Source of the DNA: Pseudomonadota bacterium
GTDB taxonomy: Bacteria > Pseudomonadota > Gammaproteobacteria > Xanthomonadales > Xanthomonadaceae
Assembly (NCBI GenBank): GCA_023391775.1
Contig: JAEWAG010000326.1
Span: forward strand, 1-8,864
DNA: 8,864 nt
Direction: 5' to 3'
Shown: piece after piece, positions 6,333 to 8,864 of the stretch
Position numbering within the stretch: the stretch's first letter is position 1
Layout: the number at the start of each line of letters is the position of its first letter
Position numbers and translations under genes: made by a program
Notes under the pieces: generated by a model
The model's input: the letters and a program-made list of their open reading frames with translations, nothing else
Database searches by the model: none
What the model was told of the DNA's origin: nothing

Positions 6333-6361
6333 ACGTTACTGCAAAGCCGCGCCGCTGTGCA
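6333..6361 (-). promoter_or_regulatory. Candidate promoter for trhA, possibly leaderless
   Basis: Minus-strand TGCACA (6356-6361, 4/6 to -35), a 17-base spacer, then TAACGT (6333-6338, 3/6 to -10, with A2 and T6 conserved). Seven bases separate it from ATG 6325 and contain no Shine-Dalgarno, which fits initiation at the start codon. Confidence 0.3.
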
Positions 6362-6389
6362 TCCTTGCCACGTGAAGGCAGTGGCGACG

Positions 6390-6419
6390 GCTGGCGGCCG
6401 GGCAAGGCCGGCCGCCAGC
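6390..6419 (-). terminator. Strong hairpin after prfC, probable terminator without a T-run
   Basis: A perfect 12-bp inverted repeat, GCTGGCGGCCGG (6390-6401) and CCGGCCGCCAGC (6408-6419), with a 6-base loop, begins 10 bases beyond the prfC stop. It is the most stable simple stem seen in the window. On the minus strand the T-run (TTTT) precedes rather than follows the stem, so it lacks the classical U-tail. Its place between prfC and the trhA promoter suggests transcript end formation or 3'-end protection. Confidence 0.5.
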
Positions 6420-6429
6420 AAAAGGCCGG

Positions 6430-8034
6430 TCAGTCGGCGCTGGCGCCGTGGGCGTGCTCGCGGGTGGCCAGGAAGCGCACCGCCGGCGCACGCTCCTGGG
6501 CCAGCTGCAGGTTGACCCGGGTCGGGGCCAGGTAGACCAGCTCGCCGGCCGCGTCGATCGCCAGGTTCATGGCGTTCTTCTCGCGGAACTCCTCCAGCTT
6601 GCGTTCGTCCTCGCACTGCACCCAGCGCGCGGTGGCCACGCCGACCGGCTCGAAGCTCGCGTCCACGCCGTACTCGTCCTTGAGCCGGTAGGCGACCACG
6701 TCGAACTGCAGCACGCCGACCGCGCCGAGGATCAGGTCGTTGCTCATCAGCGGACGGAAGAACTGGGTCGCGCCTTCCTCCGACAGCTGGGCCAGGCCCT
6801 TCTGCAGCTGCTTGAGCTTGAGCGGGTCCTTCAGCCGCGCGCGGCGGAACAGCTCCGGGGCGAAGTTGGGGAGGCCGGTGAACGACAGCGATTCGCCCTC
6901 GGTGAAGGTGTCGCCGATGGAAATGGTGCCGTGGTTGTGGATGCCGATCACATCGCCCGGCCAGGCCTCGGCGGCGATCTCGCGGTCGGAGGCCATGAAG
7001 GTCAGCGCATTGGCCAGTTTGACTTCCTTGCCGCTGCGCACGTGGAAGGCCTTCATGCCGGCGCTGAAGCGGCCCGAGCACACGCGCATGAACGCGACCC
7101 GGTCGCGGTGCTGCGGGTCCATGTTGGCCTGGATCTTGAACACGAAGCCGCTGAGCTTCGGTTCCTCCGGGCGCACCTCGCGGCCGGTGGTGGCGCGTGC
7201 CTGCGGCGAAGGGGCGTGCTCGACGAAGAAGTCCAGCAGCGGCTGCACGCCGAAGTTGTTCACGCCCGAGCCGAAGAACACCGGCGACTGCTCGCCGGCC
7301 AGGTACTTCTGCTTGTCGAACGGATCGGCCGCGCCCTGCACCAGCTCCAGCTCCTCGCGCAGGTCGGCGAGCATCTCCGCGCCGATCTTCTCGGCCAGGC
7401 CGGGGGCGTCCAGCGACGGGAAGATGGTCGAATCCTGGCGGGTGAAGTTGCGGCCCGGCTCGTACAGATGCACCTCGCCGCTGACCAGGTGGACCACGCC
7501 CTTGAGGCGCTTGCCCATGCCGATCGGCCAGGTGACCGGTGCGCACTTGATGCCCAGCACCGTCTCGATCTCGTCGAGCAGCTCGATCGGGTCCTTGCCT
7601 TCGCGGTCGAGCTTGTTGATGAAGGTCATGATCGGCGTGTCGCGCAGGCGGCACACCTCCATCAGCTTGATCGTACGCTCCTCCACGCCCTTGGCCACGT
7701 CGATCACCATCAGCGCCGAGTCCACCGCGGTGAGCACGCGGTAGGTGTCCTCGCCGAAGTCGGCGTGACCAGGGGTGTCGAGCAGGTTGACGATGCGGCC
7801 CTCGTAGGGGAACTGCATCACCGAGCTGGTCACCGAGATGCCGCGCTCCTTTTCCAGCGCCATCCAGTCCGAGGTGGCGTGGCGGGCCGCCTTGCGGCCC
7901 TTGTCCGAGCCGGCCATCTGGATCGCGCCCCCGAACAGCAGCAGCTTTTCGGTCAGCGTGGTCTTGCCGGCGTCGGGGTGCGAGATGATCGCGAAGGTGC
8001 GCCGGCGCGCGGCTTCGGTGGAGACTTCGGACAT
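6430..8034 (-). CDS. prfC: Peptide chain release factor 3 (RF3)
   Basis: RF3 is the cytoplasmic GTPase that recycles RF1/RF2 from the ribosome after peptide release. The 534-residue length matches the family (E. coli 529). The GTPase motifs are intact: G1 SHPDAGKTT (18-26), switch [10 protein letters not shown] (63-71), G3 [14 protein letters not shown] (86-99) and G4 [10 protein letters not shown] (140-149). The RF3-type insert [21 protein letters not shown] separates it from EF-G and TypA/BipA. The later domains include [50 protein letters not shown] and the C-terminal [22 protein letters not shown]. The start is ATG 8034 ([24 protein letters not shown]). No Shine-Dalgarno precedes it: the bases before the ATG are C-rich. 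A perfect TATAAT at 8080-8085 predicts a leader of about 39 bases. It is followed by a 12-bp hairpin, so it is likely a single-gene unit. Confidence 0.97.
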   Translation of the reverse strand: MSEVSTEAARRRTFAIISHPDAGKTTLTEKLLLFGGAIQMAGSDKGRKAARHATSDWMALEKERGISVTSSVMQFPYEGRIVNLLDTPGHADFGEDTYRVLTAVDSALMVIDVAKGVEERTIKLMEVCRLRDTPIMTFINKLDREGKDPIELLDEIETVLGIKCAPVTWPIGMGKRLKGVVHLVSGEVHLYEPGRNFTRQDSTIFPSLDAPGLAEKIGAEMLADLREELELVQGAADPFDKQKYLAGEQSPVFFGSGVNNFGVQPLLDFFVEHAPSPQARATTGREVRPEEPKLSGFVFKIQANMDPQHRDRVAFMRVCSGRFSAGMKAFHVRSGKEVKLANALTFMASDREIAAEAWPGDVIGIHNHGTISIGDTFTEGESLSFTGLPNFAPELFRRARLKDPLKLKQLQKGLAQLSEEGATQFFRPLMSNDLILGAVGVLQFDVVAYRLKDEYGVDASFEPVGVATARWVQCEDERKLEEFREKNAMNLAIDAAGELVYLAPTRVNLQLAQERAPAVRFLATREHAHGASAD

Positions 8035-8079
8035 GGGGAGGGGCGCCGGGCGGCGCTCGGTCGGGCAGGGAAGCCGGCA

Positions 8080-8085
8080 ATTATA
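8080..8085 (-). promoter_or_regulatory. Consensus -10 box of prfC
   Basis: Minus-strand TATAAT, a 6/6 match, predicts transcription starting near 8073 and a 39-base leader. The -35 zone (about 8103-8108, GGGAGC) does not resemble TTGACA and lies in the loop of the 8088-8121 inverted repeat, so the promoter may need an activator or rely on the -10. Confidence 0.55.
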
Positions 8086-8087
8086 CG

Positions 8088-8121
8088 GGGCCGCGGGCGG
8101 GGGCTCCCGGCTCCGCGGCCC
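8088..8121 (-). terminator. GC-rich hairpin after the right-edge membrane gene, abutting the prfC promoter
   Basis: GGGCCGCGG (8088-8096) and CCGCGGCCC (8113-8121) form a perfect 9-bp stem around a 16-base loop that can pair further internally (GG with CC around 8101-8107). It starts 6 bases after the stop codon of the membrane gene. The following minus-strand bases, CGTATAATT, are AT-rich but not a T-run and are the prfC -10 itself. Terminator and promoter are therefore back to back. Confidence 0.45.
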
Positions 8122-8127
8122 GTCCGT

Positions 8128-8864
8128 TCAGAGCTGTACCCAGGGATGGGGCAGGCGCCGCAGCCGATCGAGCGCCCCCAGATGCACGACCACACCGGTG
8201 ACCAGGGCCAGGCTCCATGCGCCATGCATCCACGGCGGCATGCCGGAGCTGCGCAGCCCCACCACCATGCCCGCCAGCAGCGCCAGCACCAGCAATATCG
8301 CCAGTGCCAGCGGGATCCAGCGACCCGCGCGCCAGTGCAGGCAGGCCAGGGTCGCGCCGGCCAGCAGCGCGGCGCCAGCGGCGCTGCTCCAGAGCAGCAG
8401 CAGGTAGTACGGGCGCGGCGCATCGATCGCCAGGCCGAAGCCGGCCATGACCGCCAGCGTCGGCAGCGCGCGGACGATCATCTGGCGTACCAGCAGACCT
8501 GACAGCCAGGACGCGGGCTGCCGCGGCAGGCCCGGAAGCAGGGCCAGTTCGTGCAGGCCCAGGGCCGGCCGCCAGAACAGCGAGTGAAGCCGGACCATGG
8601 GCGCCAGCGCCGCACTCAGGACCATCAGCGGTGCGAACATGAGCCCGACGTGGAGCTTTCCACCCGCGCCGCTGCCCAGCAGCCACCAGAGCGCGGCGAC
8701 CGCCAGCATCGGCCCCTGCACGGCCAGCACGTTGCGGGCAGTGTTGCGGCCGAAGCCCGGGCCCAGCGCGATCGCCAGCGCCTGCCCCGGTTCGCGGTGC
8801 AGGTCGGTGCCGACCGGCGTGTCCTGGGCGAGCAGGCCTGCCCCGGCGCCGGACTGGGCCGCCT
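8128..8864 (-). CDS. Integral membrane protein of unknown function, C-terminal part (5' end outside the window)
   Basis: The frame ends at TGA (8128-8130) and is open through the right edge, so the start is not in the window. Internal GTG 8730 or ATG 8709 could be mistaken for starts, but the in-frame upstream residues (LLAQDTPVGTDLHREPGQALAIALGPGFGRNTARN) read like protein. About 245 residues are visible. The first 40 or so form a polar segment, followed by about six hydrophobic helices: MLAVAALWWLLG, LMFAPLMVLSAALAPMV, ALPTLAVMAGFGLAI, YYLLLLWSSAAGAALLAGATLACL, PLALAILLVLALLAGMVVGL and WSLALVTGVVVHLGAL. The loop RLHSLFWRPALGLHELALLPGLPRQ resembles segments of ABC-2-type permease-like membrane proteins, but this is a loose impression and I assign no function. 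A hairpin follows its stop codon. Confidence 0.8.
   Translation of the reverse strand, partial: AAQSGAGAGLLAQDTPVGTDLHREPGQALAIALGPGFGRNTARNVLAVQGPMLAVAALWWLLGSGAGGKLHVGLMFAPLMVLSAALAPMVRLHSLFWRPALGLHELALLPGLPRQPASWLSGLLVRQMIVRALPTLAVMAGFGLAIDAPRPYYLLLLWSSAAGAALLAGATLACLHWRAGRWIPLALAILLVLALLAGMVVGLRSSGMPPWMHGAWSLALVTGVVVHLGALDRLRRLPHPWVQL

Noticed and set aside
5639..8080. Apparent 813-codon minus-strand frame fusing sequence upstream of trhA to TrhA
   Set aside because: Only the last 228 codons form a protein family (TrhA). The rest is prfC read in the wrong frame and is rich in Arg, Gly and Pro.
6448..8502. Plus-strand open frame of about 684 codons opposite prfC
   Set aside because: It is a mirror of the highly conserved RF3 sequence, biased to Arg, Gln, His, Leu and Gly, spans intergenic DNA and enters another gene. 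It has no domain or ribosome-binding site.
1..8864. Possible new multi-gene system, prophage, IS element, CRISPR array, tRNA or toxin-antitoxin pair
   Set aside because: No transposase, integrase, phage, nuclease or repeat-spacer pattern, no tRNA-like cloverleaf, and no composition shift was seen. The recognisable genes are widespread chromosomal families.

Overview
The window looks like an ordinary chromosomal segment from a high-GC gammaproteobacterium, most likely of the Xanthomonadaceae/Lysobacteraceae (Lysobacter, Luteimonas, Pseudoxanthomonas or Stenotrophomonas type). This rests on the G/C-rich codon third positions, the protein flavour (Hsp33, MtgA, TrhA, AsmA-like, RF3), and the absence of any mobile element, tRNA, rRNA, CRISPR array or composition shift. 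The genus is inference.

Layout. Positions 1-273 (minus) hold the start of an exported protein of unknown function that runs off the left edge, with a plausible promoter and a palindrome in its leader. Positions 396-1319 (minus) are hslO (redox chaperone Hsp33). Diverging from it is a plus-strand cluster: mtgA (1474-2157, monofunctional peptidoglycan glycosyltransferase), a DPM-synthase-type family 2 glycosyltransferase with two C-terminal membrane helices (2195-3220), and a two-CBS-domain protein (3180-3608) whose start overlaps the glycosyltransferase end. The rest is on the minus strand. In transcription order it holds an unidentified integral membrane protein entering from the right edge (8128-8864), prfC (6430-8034, release factor RF3), a TrhA/hemolysin III membrane protein (5639-6325) and a large AsmA-family envelope protein (3611-5587). 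The last ends 2 bases from the CBS gene in a tail-to-tail arrangement.

Functionally the plus-strand genes point to cell-envelope work (glycan polymerisation, lipid-linked sugar transfer, a regulatory CBS protein). The minus-strand genes combine translation termination (RF3), stress protection (Hsp33) and membrane homeostasis (TrhA, AsmA-like). Apart from the tight mtgA-glycosyltransferase-CBS cluster, nothing indicates one pathway.

I found no new multi-gene system. The points worth a second look are in gene starts and spacers. mtgA has no canonical start upstream of its membrane helix. Four genes lack a Shine-Dalgarno sequence and have a -10-like hexamer exactly 6-7 nt before ATG, which suggests leaderless mRNAs. 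A two-tier hairpin lies flush against the asmA-like start codon. prfC has a perfect TATAAT but a leader with no Shine-Dalgarno, and an upstream hairpin occupies its -35 zone. No gene-free stretch exceeds 300 bases.
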